A stretch of DNA of 45,239 nucleotides from Hyphomicrobiales bacterium (GTDB lineage: Bacteria; Pseudomonadota; Alphaproteobacteria; Rhizobiales; Kaistiaceae). Made by a program: the position numbers and the translations under genes. Location: the NCBI GenBank assembly GCA_024222895.1, contig JAAEOR010000184.1, positions 1 through 45,239 of the forward strand, in the 5' to 3' direction. The notes beneath the pieces were generated by a model. That model was given only the letters and a program-made list of their open reading frames with translations, was not told where the DNA came from and did no database searches. Positions 1-8,244 of this stretch are shown here, in pieces. Each line of letters starts with the position of its first letter. Within the stretch, counting starts at the first letter, position 1.

Positions 1-138
1 CGAGGTCACGTCGTACAGCACCAACGTGCCACCCGAAAGATGGCGGCGCGCCAGTCCCGCCTCGATCTCGGGCTGCCTCTCACCAAGCCAATCGAGCGCC
101 GAATAGACCTCGTTCGCGCCCACCTGGCCGAGCTCGAG
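1..138 (-). pseudogene. IS1634-type (IS4 superfamily) transposase fragment
   Basis: Read on the minus strand, the 46 codons from 138 down to 1 are open and contain ALDWLGERQPEIE, then LARRHLSGGTLVLYDVTS. I recognise this as the central part of IS1634-type DDE transposases (the usual form is ALDWLxERQPxIE...LVLYDVSSSYYEG). It is cut at 138 by the IS3 fragment and continues beyond the left edge. Only about 46 residues are visible, so family assignment rests on the motif alone. It is a remnant, not a gene. Confidence 0.6.
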
Positions 139-966
139 GTGCTCGACGCCTTTAGCCGGCGCATTGTCGGCTGGTCGATGGCGACGACACTGCATCGGCA
201 GATCGTCCTCGATGCGCTCGACATGGCGCTCTGGCAGAGACGACCGAACGATGTCATTCATCATTCCGACCAGGGCTCGCAATACACCTCCATTGACTTC
301 GGCAAGCGCTGTCGCGAAGCCGGCGTGCGTCCCTCGATGGGCTCGGTCGGCGATTGCTTCGACAATGCCATGTGCGAGAGTTTCTTTGCCACGCTCGAAT
401 GCGAGCTTCTCGATCGGCAGCGGTTCACGACAAGGGCCGAGGCCCGCATGGCCGTCTTCACCTTCATCGAGGGCTTCTACAATCCCCGCCGCCGCCATTC
501 CTCGCTCGGTTACCTTTCACCGGTCGCCTATGAACAGAAAGCTCACGATCCCGACCGATGCGAGCCTGCCGCCGCGCTCGCGGCCATCAAGGAGCGGCCT
601 GAGAGCGATGAAGCAATTCCGGTGGCGGCGCCACGGCCGTCCTTGACCGCCGCTACCCGCGACAGCCAAAGCGCTCCGCGCGTCGGGACGGAAGAATGGC
701 TCCGCCGGGCGCCGAACAAAAGAATGCCAGACAACAGGAGGACAAAAAACAACCAAACACTGTACCCTGATTCCCAAACCATCAACCGTCCACGAAACCG
801 GGGCAGGTCCATAATGCCAATTACGAAACAGGTGGTGTTGACCCCTGATTCGATTTCACGGTCGTGCAGTTCGAACCACGTACCGGCTGGAGCGCCGGTT
901 GCCGGGTGGGATTCGCACCCACAGGGTGAACGTGACTTCCACGGCACACGGAGAGACGCGGGCTAG
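139..966 (+). pseudogene. 5'-truncated IS3-family transposase (OrfB, rve domain)
   Basis: Homology to IS3-family OrfB begins abruptly at codon 139 (VLDAFSRRIVGWSM) and runs to about 537 (SSLGYLSPVAYEQ). The second catalytic Asp is visible in HHSDQGSQYTS and the Glu in CESFFATLECE. The part of the rve domain carrying the first catalytic Asp is missing because the frame runs directly into the IS1634-type fragment on the other strand. The frame stays open past the conserved end, to the stop at 964-966. The C-terminal 140 or so residues (540-963) look like non-conserved read-through. With one DDE residue lost, the copy should be inactive. Confidence 0.8.
541..962. other. Non-conserved stretch between IS3 remnant and ABC operon
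   Basis: No convincing gene is present, although the IS3 reading frame happens to stay open. The 9-mer CCCTGATTC occurs twice in direct orientation (765-773 and 843-851), which may mark IS ends. Two small hairpins lie just downstream of the ABC permease stop (read on minus): ACCGGC/GCCGGT at 882-899, and a five-base-pair stem GTGGG/CCCAC with a seven-base loop at 906-922. They could act as the terminator of the minus-strand operon, but neither is followed by a clear T-run. Confidence 0.4.
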
Positions 967-1814
967 CTGCCGACCTTGGCAAGCACATCGGCCTTGAGAA
1001 AACGCTCGATGAGCAGCATGAAGAGAACTGACGGCACCAGCAGGATCAGCGACGTGATCGAGGCTATCTGGTAGTTGCCTTCCATGCTGGCGTTGAACAG
1101 CAATAACGGCATGGTTACGACGTCGGGAACGCCGACGAAGAAGGTTCCGGTAAACTCGTCGAGCGAGATCAGAAAAACGAAAACGGCGCTGGCCATGATC
1201 CCGGGCAAGGCCAGGGGAAGCGTTACCGTCAGAAAGGTCCGCAGGGGTGAGGCGCCGATATTGCGGGCTGCCTCCTCCAGTTCGCGATCGACGGCGGCGA
1301 ATGCGGCTGTGCTGATCCAGACGGCGAATACCAGGCCTTGCACGGTATGGACGAGGATCACGCCGGCGAATGTCCCGGTCAGCCCGTAGCCGTAGAAGAT
1401 GCGTGCAATGTTGATATGGACCGCAACCGCGGGGAAGGCCTGGGGCACCAGGAACGCGACCAGGATCAGGCCGCGCCAGGGAAGACGACCGCGCGCCAGG
1501 GCGTAGCCTGCCGGAATTGCCACCGCCAGGCTGGCAACGACAGTGAAGAGCGCAATGACCACACTGTTTGACAGAGACAGCATAGCGTTGCCGCGTGGCT
1601 TGAAGACGCGTTCCCAGAAACCGAAACCCCACTCCAGCGGCAGCTTGTAAGGGAAGTACCAGACTTCGGCGACCGACCACAGAAGCATATTGGCCAGCGG
1701 TCCGAAAATGGCGAAGGCGAACAGCCCAAGTATCAAACCGCGCGGAATCCAGCCGACCCAGGCGCGCCTCGTTAAAGGTTCTGCTGTATCGCGGACATCG
1801 GAGGCGGCGGTCAT
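963..1814 (-). CDS. ABC transporter permease (PotC-type)
   Basis: Inner-membrane permease of a type-I ABC importer, 283 residues, about six hydrophobic segments. The EAA cytoplasmic loop that docks on the ATPase is visible as ELEEAARNIGASPLRTFLTVTLPLALPGI, about two thirds into the protein. It is the last gene of a four-gene minus-strand operon (ATPase, binding protein, permease 1, permease 2), and its ATG overlaps the stop of permease 1 in an ATGA, so the two are translationally coupled. The family as a whole imports polyamines, iron(III) or related small cations and anions; the sequence does not fix the substrate. The stop codon at 963-965 lies against the IS3 remnant, so whatever once followed has been replaced by mobile DNA. 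Confidence 0.9.
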   Translation of the reverse strand: MTAASDVRDTAEPLTRRAWVGWIPRGLILGLFAFAIFGPLANMLLWSVAEVWYFPYKLPLEWGFGFWERVFKPRGNAMLSLSNSVVIALFTVVASLAVAIPAGYALARGRLPWRGLILVAFLVPQAFPAVAVHINIARIFYGYGLTGTFAGVILVHTVQGLVFAVWISTAAFAAVDRELEEAARNIGASPLRTFLTVTLPLALPGIMASAVFVFLISLDEFTGTFFVGVPDVVTMPLLLFNASMEGNYQIASITSLILLVPSVLFMLLIERFLKADVLAKVGS

Positions 1815-2683
1815 GGCGCCTCTCCCTGGCGAACACCCTGGCGAAGATAGATCCAGGCAACGACGCCGGTCATCAGGTAGGAGATGAAGCCGAGCGCGTT
1901 GGCAACGCCATAGTCGCCATAGGCGTTAATCCGAAACGCCATATCGACGGTCAACATCGTCGGAGTTTGGGCATTGATCATGATCGGCACCGACAGGACC
2001 GACATCATGACGACGAACGACAGGATCAGGCCGACGACGATCGTTGGCCGCACCTGTGGGACGACGATTTCCAACAGGATGCGCAATCGGCTCGCGCCGA
2101 GATTGCGCGCAGCCTCGATCGTCGACCGGTCGAGCGAGGCCATGGCGCCCGCCACCAGCAATGCGACGAACGGCGTTTGCTTCCACACGAAGGTGATGAC
2201 GATGCCGCGCCAGTCAAGAAAACTGGTCGTCTGCATCGGGTCGAGCAAGCCGGTGCCGACAATCATATTATTCATAAGGCCGTTCTTCGCCAGGAACGTG
2301 CGCATCAACTGACCGGCGACGACGAAGGGGATGAACAGCGGCCACCGATAGAGCCATTTGAGGATCGCCACGGCGGCGGGGTTCTCGCCCAGGGTCAGAT
2401 AACCACCGATCGCGATCGACAGGGCGGCTATGAGAACGGTCGAGAGGCCGACGATCACGACCGTGAACATGATGTCGTTGGAATAGAAGTCGACCGCCTT
2501 GACGAAGTTGGCGGTCGTCCAACTTCCCGGAGTCTCGCCCTCGAACGAGGTGACCAGCGAAAAGCCGAGGGGATAGACGAACAGCAGCCCGACCATGGCG
2601 AGTGCCGGCGCTACCAGCAGGAACGAACCGATCCGGTCGTCACGGAGAAGTCGGGAAAGCTGCATTGGCTGATGTCTTGGCAC
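1811..2683 (-). CDS. ABC transporter permease (PotB-type)
   Basis: First permease of the importer, 290 residues from a GTG at 2683; an ATG at 2665 (protein beginning MQLSRLLRDDRIG) is an equally plausible start, since neither has a strong Shine-Dalgarno sequence. The N-terminal hydrophobic segment (LLVAPALAMVGLLFVYPLGFSL) is followed by further membrane helices and an EAA loop, STIEAARNLGASRLRILLEIVVPQVRPTI. It pairs with the downstream PotC-type permease to form the channel. A GC-rich hairpin separates it from the binding-protein gene, probably lowering permease expression relative to the binding protein. Confidence 0.88.
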   Translation of the reverse strand: MPRHQPMQLSRLLRDDRIGSFLLVAPALAMVGLLFVYPLGFSLVTSFEGETPGSWTTANFVKAVDFYSNDIMFTVVIVGLSTVLIAALSIAIGGYLTLGENPAAVAILKWLYRWPLFIPFVVAGQLMRTFLAKNGLMNNMIVGTGLLDPMQTTSFLDWRGIVITFVWKQTPFVALLVAGAMASLDRSTIEAARNLGASRLRILLEIVVPQVRPTIVVGLILSFVVMMSVLSVPIMINAQTPTMLTVDMAFRINAYGDYGVANALGFISYLMTGVVAWIYLRQGVRQGEAP

Positions 2684-2687
2684 AAAA

Positions 2688-2718
2688 GTCGGCCGGGGAG
2701 GTTTGCCCCCCGGCCGAC
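2688..2718 (-). terminator. Intra-operon hairpin after binding-protein gene
   Basis: An 11-bp perfect stem (2688-2698 pairs with 2708-2718) with a 9-base loop, almost entirely G and C. On the transcribed minus strand the stem is followed by TTTT, so it resembles a weak intrinsic terminator. It sits in the only sizeable gap of the operon, between the binding-protein stop and the permease start. Leaky terminators or 3'-end-protecting hairpins at this point are a known way to make more periplasmic binding protein than permease (malE-malF is the classic case). Confidence 0.65.
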
Positions 2719-2731
2719 CTCATCGACCGGT

Positions 2732-3880
2732 CTAGTTCTGCACTTCTTTCTCATAGGATTCGAGAATGTCGTCGAAGAACGGCCCGATCGGGAAGACTTT
2801 GCCCTTCGTCGCCAGATCCTCCGGGCTGACATCTGCGAACAACGCGTCGAAATCCGCCGGTTCAAGCGAGTCTTCGACATGTTCGGCGTCGATACCCGGA
2901 TACCAGTTGAAGCGCTTGACGATGCCTTCGGCCTGGATCTCCGGACTCGTCGCCAGCTCGATGAACTTGCGGGCGAGATCGGGGTTCGCGGCCTTGGATG
3001 GCGTAATGTAGTACATCGGCTGACCCGGCATGCCCGGGCCAATCAGATTGAGCTTGATGTTCGGCGCCACGCGGCCATCGGCCTGCCAAGTGTAGAACAT
3101 GTCGACCCAGACCGGTCCCATGACAATCTCGCCGCGATTGAGCATGTCGAGTGTGCCGGCATTGCCGGGGGTAAAGGTGACGCCCTCGTTGAATGTCTTG
3201 AGATCGCCGAGAACACCGGACCAATCATCCTTCAACGCCGCGTCATAGGGCCCGTTGGCAAGCTGGTCTTCCTGGCCGGTATAGGCGTACATCCAGCCGA
3301 CGACGAAGCTGACCCCGGACATGCCCTGCTTGATCCCGTTGTAGCCGAATTGGCCGGGATTAGCCGCGACCCACTCCTGCAGCTCATCATAAGAGTCCGG
3401 TGGTTCGCCGACGATATCCGGATTGTAGGCGATCGCGGTTTGGCTGTGGAACATCGGCATCACATAGCCGTCGACATCGACGCCAAGCGCCGACTTGGCC
3501 GTATCCCTGGTGACCAAATCGCCGGTCTCGATGTCGCCACGGTAGTTTCCGAGCAAATCGGCCTCACGCATGTCGCCGGCCATCTTTTGGTGGACGACGG
3601 CGACATCGATGTCCCATTCCTCGGTTCCGGCCTTGGCCTGGGCATCCAGTTTCTCAAAGATCTTCTGGGAGCCCGCAGCACCAGGCCCTGTGCCGACCAC
3701 ACGCACGGTGACGCCCGGATTCTGTTTCTCGAACAGCGGCCCGAGGTAGTCGTTGACGTAGTCGACCATGTTCTCCGACCCCGCCGTGACCACATTGAGG
3801 GTCTGGGCGCTCGCCGGCAGGGCGATCAGGCCCGCCGCCAATGCCACGGCCGTCGTCGACGCTGTCTTGCGTATACTCAT
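2732..3880 (-). CDS. Periplasmic solute-binding protein of ABC importer
   Basis: 382 residues with a standard Sec signal peptide (MSIRKTAS, then a hydrophobic stretch ending ALPASAQ), so exported to the periplasm. The mature part opens TLNVVTAGSENMVDYVNDYL and has the two-lobe pattern of family-1 extracellular solute-binding proteins. It starts at 3880 in an ATGA overlap with the ATPase stop, preceded by a good GGAGG. It should deliver ligand to the permease pair encoded downstream. It is clearly a different lineage from the Tat-exported binding protein at 9165, so the two importers are not a recent duplication. Substrate unknown. Confidence 0.88.
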   Translation of the reverse strand: MSIRKTASTTAVALAAGLIALPASAQTLNVVTAGSENMVDYVNDYLGPLFEKQNPGVTVRVVGTGPGAAGSQKIFEKLDAQAKAGTEEWDIDVAVVHQKMAGDMREADLLGNYRGDIETGDLVTRDTAKSALGVDVDGYVMPMFHSQTAIAYNPDIVGEPPDSYDELQEWVAANPGQFGYNGIKQGMSGVSFVVGWMYAYTGQEDQLANGPYDAALKDDWSGVLGDLKTFNEGVTFTPGNAGTLDMLNRGEIVMGPVWVDMFYTWQADGRVAPNIKLNLIGPGMPGQPMYYITPSKAANPDLARKFIELATSPEIQAEGIVKRFNWYPGIDAEHVEDSLEPADFDALFADVSPEDLATKGKVFPIGPFFDDILESYEKEVQN

Positions 3881-5070
3881 GCGATTTTCCTCCGCTCTGG
3901 TTGGTGACCGGTAACGGACCGGTCGGGAAAGGCGATCGTCGTATCGGGCCGCTCCCCAGCGTCTTCAGATGGGCCGGGGTAGAGGTGCAGTGCCGATGCA
4001 GGCAGGCAGATATTAACCGCCTGTCCGGGCACCAGACGATCGGGGTGATCGACCATGAAGGTCTTGCCGGCGACATCGATGGTGTAGCGATAGAGCCCGC
4101 CGGGATAGGAACTCTGGGTCACGCGGCCACGGATAGCGAGATGATCTGCCGGGACCGCTGCGCCGTCGGCTACCAAGGTCGCCGCTTCGCCGCGAAAGTG
4201 GGCGACGACAGCGCCGTCGGCACCGATCCCGGCGACGTTGACGCCGGGGTGGGCGACGCTGTCGCTGATCGGCAGGGAGGCCGGCGCGTTCGCGTCGGAC
4301 GCCGCAATCCGGATATGGCCGTCGCTTTCTTCGACGCGCAGGGCGAACACATTGTCGGCCCCCATGAACGAGGCAACGAAGGGCGAGACGGGCCGGTTGT
4401 AGACTTCTTCCGGAGTGCCGAGTTGGGCAATGCTGCCGGCATCGAGGATGACAATCCGGTCGGCCATGACCATTGCCTCCTCCCGGTCATGGGTGACGTG
4501 CACGGCCGTGATGCCGAGTTGCCCCTGCAAGGCCTTGATCTCGTGGCGAACCGTCTGGCGGATGCGGGCGTCGAGGTTGGACAACGGCTCATCCAGCAGC
4601 AAGACCTGAGGATTGATCGCCAGCGCCCGGCCCAGGGCGACCCGTTGCCGCTGGCCGCCTGAAAGTCTGGTCACGTTGCGATCGCCAAGGCCGCCAAGGC
4701 CCAACAATTCCAGAACCTCGTCAACGCGCCGCGCCTGCTCCTGCCGCGAAACCCGCCGCAGCTTCAGTCCGTAGCCGATATTCTGGGCGGCCGTCATATG
4801 GGGCCAGAGCGCATAGGATTGAAAGACCATGGCCATTTCGCGCTTATCCGGCGGCAAGCGTGTGATGTCCCGATCTGCCACCCTGATTGCGCCGGCCTCG
4901 ACTGGCAGGAAACCGGAGATAGCCCTGAGCAGGGTGGTTTTCCCGCAGCCCGATGAACCGAGCAAAGCGACAAACTCGCCGGGCTCTATGCTGAGCGAAA
5001 GTTCCTTGAGCACCCGCACGGAACCGTACGAGACAGAAACATTCTCGACCTCAAGAGACACGCCAGCCAT
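3877..5070 (-). CDS. ABC transporter ATPase (PotA/FbpC-type)
   Basis: Cytoplasmic ATPase that powers the importer, 397 residues. Walker A GSSGCGKTT, the Q-loop (MVFQSYALWPHMT), ABC signature LSGGQRQRVALGRAL, Walker B LLLDEPLSNLD and the H-loop (VHVTHDREEAM) are all present, followed by a C-terminal TOBE-like region of about 150 residues, as in polyamine and iron transporters. I place the start at the ATG at 5070 (MAGVSLEVENVSVSYG) because GAGGAG lies about seven bases upstream; an in-frame ATG at 5097 lacks such a site. It is the first gene of the operon, divergent from the dehydratase genes across a 448-bp gap. Confidence 0.9.
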   Translation of the reverse strand: MAGVSLEVENVSVSYGSVRVLKELSLSIEPGEFVALLGSSGCGKTTLLRAISGFLPVEAGAIRVADRDITRLPPDKREMAMVFQSYALWPHMTAAQNIGYGLKLRRVSRQEQARRVDEVLELLGLGGLGDRNVTRLSGGQRQRVALGRALAINPQVLLLDEPLSNLDARIRQTVRHEIKALQGQLGITAVHVTHDREEAMVMADRIVILDAGSIAQLGTPEEVYNRPVSPFVASFMGADNVFALRVEESDGHIRIAASDANAPASLPISDSVAHPGVNVAGIGADGAVVAHFRGEAATLVADGAAVPADHLAIRGRVTQSSYPGGLYRYTIDVAGKTFMVDHPDRLVPGQAVNICLPASALHLYPGPSEDAGERPDTTIAFPDRSVTGHQPERRKIA

Positions 5071-5518
5071 CGTCGCTCCTCGGTCCTGGTGGGGCATGGA
5101 GCTGTCGAACCCATGTTACATGCATAGAAAGGTTTTTGCAGGGGGCGTAAGGACTCATGTGGTATCCGGCTGTTCACACAGTCTGAGGCGGCACTGCCTG
5201 CCTTTCGGGATATGCATCCCCCGACCTGGTAGCGCTCGGGTTGCGCGGGCCACGCCAGATCATCATCGTCGGCCAAATCCCCCCAAAACCGGGCGGGCAA
5301 GCCCTTCCGCCGGCAACTCGCCGCCGAACCCGGCGGCCGACGACCGGCGTAGCGCGCTGGCCGAGCGCCCGCGATCGTTCCGGGGTTCTCGCGGCAATGC
5401 AACGCAAGAGCCGGAGGCCGATATTGACGGCGCATTGCTTTGATGCCCAAAGTTGGCATGGAAAGTAGCTTGCGCCGCTAACGTCGGTGCCAAGCTTGCC
5501 GAACGGATTGGGGGGCAC
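5071..5518. other. Divergent intergenic region: ABC operon / dehydratase operon
   Basis: 448 bp with no gene I can support; short open frames here lack ribosome sites and homology. It must hold promoters for both the minus-strand importer and the plus-strand dehydratase. A perfect 6-bp GC hairpin (5321-5326 with 5331-5336, four-base loop) lies in the middle. A -24/-12-like element lies at 5459-5474. I looked for the tandem GTCAA operator found at three other promoters of the locus and for a cobalamin riboswitch (B12 box) and saw neither. Confidence 0.5.
5459..5474 (+). promoter_or_regulatory. Sigma-54-like -24/-12 element before dehydratase
   Basis: TGGAAAGTAGCTTGCG matches the sigma-54 consensus TGGCACGNNNNTTGCW at TGG, A, G and TTGC, with exactly ten bases between the GG and GC pairs. 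It would start transcription near 5485, about 35 bp before the dehydratase ATG at 5519. The two C positions of the -24 box are not matched and no sigma-54 activator gene is in the window, so this is a candidate only. Confidence 0.3.
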
Positions 5519-7783
5519 ATGAGCGCTAATCGCTGGCGCCGATTCTCGGACTGGGACGATCGCCCGCTCCGCCTCGACCGCTTTGCGGCGGAGGACCCCA
5601 CCAACGGCTTTGCGGCCTTCTCGAGCCCCGCCGATCCGAAACCCGGCTTCAAGATCGAAAACGGCAGGGTGGTCGAACTCGACGGTGTTGGCGAAGCCGA
5701 TTTCGACATGATCGACATCTTCATCGCGCAGTACCACATCGACCAGGCGGTTGCCCCCGAAGCCATGGCAATCCCGTCTGGCGAAGTTGCCCGGATGCTT
5801 GTCGACATGAACGTGCCGCGCGACGAACTCGTCAGGATCGGCCACGGGCTGACGCCGGCAAAGCTCGCCGAGGTCGTCGCCGGACTCAATGCGATGGAGA
5901 TCGCCTTCGCCTATTCCAAGATGCGGGCGCGGCGGACTCCGGGCAATCAGGGTCACGTCACCAATGCCAAGGACGATCCGCTGCAGCTTGCCGCGGATGC
6001 TGCGATCGCTGTGGCACTCGGCTTCGATGAGATCGAGACCACCATGCGCGTGTCGCGCAACGCCTGGGCCAATGCGGTCGCCTGCGCCGTCGGTGCCTCG
6101 GTCGGTCGGGCCGGAACGCTATTCCAGTGCGCCAGCGAGGAAGCCGAAGAACTCAAGATCGGCATGGCTGGCTTCACGTCCTATGCCGAGACCGTTTCTG
6201 TCTATGGAACCGAACGGGCGTTCGTCGATGGCGACGACACACCGTGGTCCAAGTCGTTTCTGGCGTCCGCCTATGCCTCGCGTGGCATCAAGATGCGCTG
6301 CACTTCCGGCGCTGGATCCGAACTCCTAATGGGCTTCCACGAAACGAAGTCGATGCTCTATCTCGAGGCCCGCTGCCTCTGCCTGCAGCGAGCGATGGGC
6401 GTCCAGGGAACGCAGAATGGCGGCATCGACGGAGCGCCTGTTACCGCCAGCGTCCCCGGCGGCGTCAGGGAGATGATGGCCGAGAATCTGATCGCTGTCT
6501 GGCTGGACCTTGAATGCGCCTCCGGTAACGATGCGCGGTCGACGGAGTCCGAAATCCGCGTCGGCGCAAAGATCCTTCCCTACCTGATCGGCGGTTCGGA
6601 CCTCATCTGCTCCGGTTTCGGTTCGATCCTCAAATACGACAATTCCTTCAATCCGTCGCTGCTGAACGGCGAAGAGCTGGAGGATTACCTGGTGCTGCAA
6701 CGCGACTTCGAAGCCGATGGCGGACTGACGCCGATCAACGAGGATCAGGCGCTGGATGTCAGGCGGCGGGCGGTGGATGCCATTGCCGCGGTGCTCGACG
6801 AACTCGATCTCGGCCACGCCACGGAGGCAATGAAGAGCAGTGTGGTCGCGGCTTCAGGATCCGACGAGACTGAAAGCTACCGGCCCGGGGATGTGGCGAG
6901 GATATCCGAAGCCATACAGACGCGGTCTGTCACCGTCGTCGATGTTATCAAGGCGCTTCACGTCCGCGGCTTCGAGACGGAGGCGGACAACCTCTTGTGG
7001 CTCGTGAAGCTGCGGATTTCCGGTGACTATTTGCAGACCTCGGCCATGGTCCGTGATCGCAAGATCCTCAGCGCCATCAACGATCCGAACGACTACTGCG
7101 GCCCCGGTACGGGCTACCGCATATCTGCGGAGCGACGCCGGGAGATCGTGACCATCCGCGATGTTTTGGATCACGAAACGGTCCTCGCCCAGGAAGAGGA
7201 GTTCGCGCGGAAGCAAGCTCCGGGACTTATGCTCGCAGGGGTCGGCGAGGCCTCGGTCGGCGAGCATCCCGGCGAAGTCGTGATCGGTGTTTCTCCGGCT
7301 TTCGGTGTCAAGCTGTTCAGAACGATGAGCGGAATCCCGGTGGGCGAGTTATTGACCGCGATTGTCGGCGGGATCGAAAGTGCCGGCGGCGTCGCGCGCA
7401 TCGTCCGGCTGCGGCACACCGCCGACACCTCCTTCCTTGGCCTGTCGGCGGCCAGACTGTCGGGCTCCCGGGTCGGAATCGGCCTACAGACAAAGGGCAC
7501 TGCGGTCATCCACCATGCCGACCGCCTGCCACACAACAATCTGGAGCTGTTCTCCAATGCGCCCATCACGACGGTGCAGCACTATCGCGACATGGGCCGC
7601 AACGCTGCGCAATACGCCCGCGGCGAACTGCCGGAGCCGGTGGTGGTCCCCAATCATGGCGAGGCGATGGGCTCGCGGTACCATGCCCGCGTCGCCCTGA
7701 TCTACGCGATCGAGACCGAACTCACCGCCGATGGCGCCGCGCCCGAGGAGATCACTATGAGCGTTTCGGGAGTGCCGGTATGA
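5519..7783 (+). CDS. pduCD: B12-dependent diol/glycerol dehydratase, fused large + medium subunits
   Basis: Adenosylcobalamin-dependent radical dehydratase turning a vicinal diol into an aldehyde plus water. Residues 1 to about 540 match PduC and about 560-754 match PduD, normally separate proteins of about 554 and 224 residues. Conserved PduC residues (Klebsiella numbering from memory) are present: Gln141 and His143 in NQGHVTN, Glu170 in GFDEIETT, Glu221 in SGAGSELLMG, Gln296 in GVQGTQNGG, Asp335 in CASGND. Two pocket residues differ: Ser301 is Asp (QNGGID) and Gln336 is Ala (NDARS), so the substrate may not be plain 1,2-propanediol or glycerol. The start is the ATG at 5519 after a GGGGGG tract. 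I see no encapsulation peptide at the N-terminus or the seam. The stop overlaps the small-subunit start in ATGA. No reactivase (PduGH/DdrAB) or cobalamin adenosyltransferase gene is in the window. Confidence 0.9.
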   Translation: MSANRWRRFSDWDDRPLRLDRFAAEDPTNGFAAFSSPADPKPGFKIENGRVVELDGVGEADFDMIDIFIAQYHIDQAVAPEAMAIPSGEVARMLVDMNVPRDELVRIGHGLTPAKLAEVVAGLNAMEIAFAYSKMRARRTPGNQGHVTNAKDDPLQLAADAAIAVALGFDEIETTMRVSRNAWANAVACAVGASVGRAGTLFQCASEEAEELKIGMAGFTSYAETVSVYGTERAFVDGDDTPWSKSFLASAYASRGIKMRCTSGAGSELLMGFHETKSMLYLEARCLCLQRAMGVQGTQNGGIDGAPVTASVPGGVREMMAENLIAVWLDLECASGNDARSTESEIRVGAKILPYLIGGSDLICSGFGSILKYDNSFNPSLLNGEELEDYLVLQRDFEADGGLTPINEDQALDVRRRAVDAIAAVLDELDLGHATEAMKSSVVAASGSDETESYRPGDVARISEAIQTRSVTVVDVIKALHVRGFETEADNLLWLVKLRISGDYLQTSAMVRDRKILSAINDPNDYCGPGTGYRISAERRREIVTIRDVLDHETVLAQEEEFARKQAPGLMLAGVGEASVGEHPGEVVIGVSPAFGVKLFRTMSGIPVGELLTAIVGGIESAGGVARIVRLRHTADTSFLGLSAARLSGSRVGIGLQTKGTAVIHHADRLPHNNLELFSNAPITTVQHYRDMGRNAAQYARGELPEPVVVPNHGEAMGSRYHARVALIYAIETELTADGAAPEEITMSVSGVPV

Positions 7784-8208
7784 GCCGCGAAAGGCTGTCG
7801 ACAGCCGATTATCCGCTCGCCGAGAAGCGCCCGGAGTTGATCAAGGGGCCGCGCGGCATCGGTCTTGATGACGTCACCCTCGATGCGGTCCTGGCCGACG
7901 AAGTGAAGCTGGAGGATCTGCGGATCACGCCGCGGGCTTTGCGTCTCCAGGCCGAACTTGCCCGTGACGCCAACCGGGCCACTCTCGGCGCCAATTTCGA
8001 CAGGTCGGCCGAACTGGTCGACATTCCCCAGGACTTCATCATGCACGTCTATGAACTCCTTCGCCCGGGCCGGGCGAAAAGCAGCGAGCCATTGCTCGAG
8101 GCGGCGCGGACGCTGAGGCAGACCTACAAGGCCGAGCGAATGGCGACGTTCGTCGAGGAGGCGGCCGAGGTCTACGAACGACGGGGCCTGTTCAAGCGCC
8201 GGTTCTGA
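7780..8208 (+). CDS. pduE: Diol/glycerol dehydratase small subunit
   Basis: 142 residues, somewhat shorter than enteric PduE (about 173). The family signature is clear: YPLAEKRPELI near the N-terminus, ITPRALRLQAELARDANR in the middle, and EEAAEVYERRGLFKRRF at the end. It completes the heterotrimer with the fused large/medium subunit and is coupled to it by a 4-base ATGA overlap. The longer N-terminal extension of enteric PduE is absent. The cysteine hydrolase gene follows 36 bp downstream and is probably co-transcribed. Confidence 0.88.
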   Translation: MSRERLSTADYPLAEKRPELIKGPRGIGLDDVTLDAVLADEVKLEDLRITPRALRLQAELARDANRATLGANFDRSAELVDIPQDFIMHVYELLRPGRAKSSEPLLEAARTLRQTYKAERMATFVEEAAEVYERRGLFKRRF

Positions 8209-8244
8209 ACCGGCCGGGAATCAAGCGATGTGGATGGAGCGCCA

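Noticed and set aside
901-926. Possible tRNA 3' half on minus (T-arm-like stem GTGGG/CCCAC with loop TGCGAAT)
   Set aside because: No matching acceptor 5' strand, D arm or anticodon arm can be found upstream, and no CCA follows; it is at best a terminator hairpin.
1967-3907. A 646-codon open frame on plus across the permease and binding-protein genes
   Set aside because: Low-complexity His/Arg/Asp-rich translation with no motif; the minus strand carries three clear ABC genes.
5071-5518. Cobalamin riboswitch ahead of the B12-dependent dehydratase
   Set aside because: No B12 box or the accompanying conserved stems could be found by eye in this gap.
4986-5956. Open frames on minus across the dehydratase N-terminus and its upstream gap (157, 208 and 260 codons)
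   Set aside because: Antisense to PduC-like coding sequence; no ribosome site or recognisable domain.
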